Below, in pieces: positions 63,301-64,000 of a DNA stretch of 64,000 bases. Positions within the stretch are counted from its first letter, which is position 1. Each line of letters opens with the position of its first letter. The notes under the pieces are model-generated. The model saw only the letters and a list, made by a program, of their open reading frames with translations, was not told where the DNA came from and made no database searches. Origin of the DNA: Arcobacter iocasae (GTDB lineage Bacteria > Campylobacterota > Campylobacteria > Campylobacterales > Arcobacteraceae); NCBI RefSeq assembly GCF_042214795.1, contig NZ_CP090177.1, positions 930,001 through 994,000 of the forward strand, read 5' to 3'. Both the position numbers and the translations under genes were made by a program.

Positions 63301-63783
63301 CTATTTTGTAAATACAAAACTCTTTGGGATAGCTGGGCAATTACCAATTATAGAAAAATCAACTCCATTGCCATTTGGCAATTGGTTCATGCTTATTCCT
63401 AAAGCTGTAGTTTTAGATTTTGTTTTAGATTTTTGGTCTGTAAAAATCCATACTTCAAAAAAGTAAGGGATTTTATGAAATACTACCCTTTTCTCAACTA
63501 AATCAAACTCTGTATAATCGCACTTAAGGTAAATATTTCTCATAATGTCATTAAATAATACTTCTGATTGAACTATACTTTCACCCTTTTCACCTCTTAT
63601 TTTTGTATTAGAATAATATGTTGCACTATTAGTCTCTTTGTACTTTACAATTTCATATGGCTGGTTTGTATTTTCGATTTTTTTATTCATAGATGAAATA
63701 GTAGTATTCTCTAAACTATTAGAACAACCAGTAAAAAAAGTAATAATACATAATAACCCAATGTTAAAAATAGTCTTTCTCAA
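63301..63783 (-). CDS. Lipoprotein of unknown function
   Basis: A 160-residue lipoprotein (lipobox FFTGC, cysteine at about residue 20). No recognised domain. The start is TTG at 63783, supported by GGAG 5 bases upstream. Convergent with the deacetylase gene. Confidence 0.7.
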   Translation of the reverse strand: MRKTIFNIGLLCIITFFTGCSNSLENTTISSMNKKIENTNQPYEIVKYKETNSATYYSNTKIRGEKGESIVQSEVLFNDIMRNIYLKCDYTEFDLVEKRVVFHKIPYFFEVWIFTDQKSKTKSKTTALGISMNQLPNGNGVDFSIIGNCPAIPKSFVFTK

Positions 63784-63905
63784 AATAGCTCCTTATAAAT
63801 GGTAGTTTAATTGTACTATCAATAGTTTTAAAAGTTTTAAATAACTTCTAATCATAAAATAAGTTTTTTATAGAGATAATATATGAAAACTTAAAAGGTA
63901 ATCAT

Positions 63906-64000
63906 ATGAAGAAACTTATATATGTACTATTATCATCATTCCTTGTATTTATTTTAGCAGGCTGTGGAGAAAATGAAAAAGAACAAAAAAGTGAAAAAAA
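63906..64000 (+). CDS. Lipoprotein, start only (3' end outside window)
   Basis: The first 31 residues are visible: a signal with lipobox LAGC (cysteine at residue 20), then a charged Glu/Lys-rich stretch. AAAGG precedes the ATG. The gene continues past the right edge, so no function can be given. Confidence 0.75.
   Translation, partial: MKKLIYVLLSSFLVFILAGCGENEKEQKSEK

Noticed and set aside
1..64000. CRISPR arrays, tRNA or rRNA genes, insertion sequences, prophage genes
   Set aside because: No repeat-spacer series, cloverleaf-like sequence, transposase or phage motif was seen; a dedicated tRNA and CRISPR scan could not be run.

Overview
The window is AT-rich bacterial DNA with small intergenic gaps (none over 300 bases lacks a gene). 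Its gene content points to a Campylobacterota of the Arcobacter type: futalosine-pathway menaquinone synthesis (mqnE), an HP0268-family protein beside miaB upstream of nusA, a two-subunit-type biotin carboxylase, a short RNase R, and several two-component systems. No rRNA, tRNA, CRISPR array, insertion sequence or phage gene was seen.

Layout. 0-2.6 kb: a sensor kinase (cut by the left edge) and its response regulator. 2.6-13.7 kb: housekeeping and metabolic genes (pabB-like, pyrB, a cis/trans fatty acid isomerase, argD, a TolC-like protein, pyk, a MidA-like methyltransferase) and a chemoreceptor. 13.8-37.0 kb: a large alcohol-oxidation island. 37-64 kb: mostly housekeeping genes (pepA, thiS, clcA-like, a Kef-type antiporter, a carbonic anhydrase, mqnE, miaB, nusA, cysS, rpsF-ssb-rpsR, holA, rnr, ilvC) with a few unknowns.

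The island looks like a complete periplasmic quinoprotein alcohol-oxidation system. It holds a PQQ-dependent alcohol dehydrogenase predicted to be a lipoprotein and carrying the Asp-x-Asp signature linked to lanthanide-dependent enzymes. It also holds pqqABCDE, including a 24-residue pqqA that is easily missed, and a cytochrome c of the PedF type. Further parts are a MoxJ/XoxJ-like binding protein, a SoxYZ-like carrier, a metallo-beta-lactamase-fold hydrolase, and a Ped-type ABC exporter with its beta-propeller and binding protein. A NAD-type aldehyde dehydrogenase and a DUF779 protein complete the pathway from alcohol to acid. A FIST-domain sensor kinase and an OmpR-family regulator sit inside it. 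A second ABC importer (nitrate/taurine type) with an unusual DUF411 protein is also embedded.

The most striking observation is regulatory. Five promoters in the island (aldehyde dehydrogenase, alcohol dehydrogenase/pqq, beta-propeller/exporter, binding protein, and the divergent pair of ABC importer and cytochrome operon, the last counted as two of six start sites) share one element: two half-sites GCTAWA and GCTATA separated by 5 bases, always exactly 9 bases upstream of a -10 box. The 11-base half-site period fits an OmpR-family regulator, and the FIST kinase/regulator pair is the obvious candidate. Counted strictly there are six promoters and seven copies of the element. A separate small circuit, a MarR regulator with TTAGATATCTAA-type operators, controls itself and a duplicated SnoaL-like lipoprotein.
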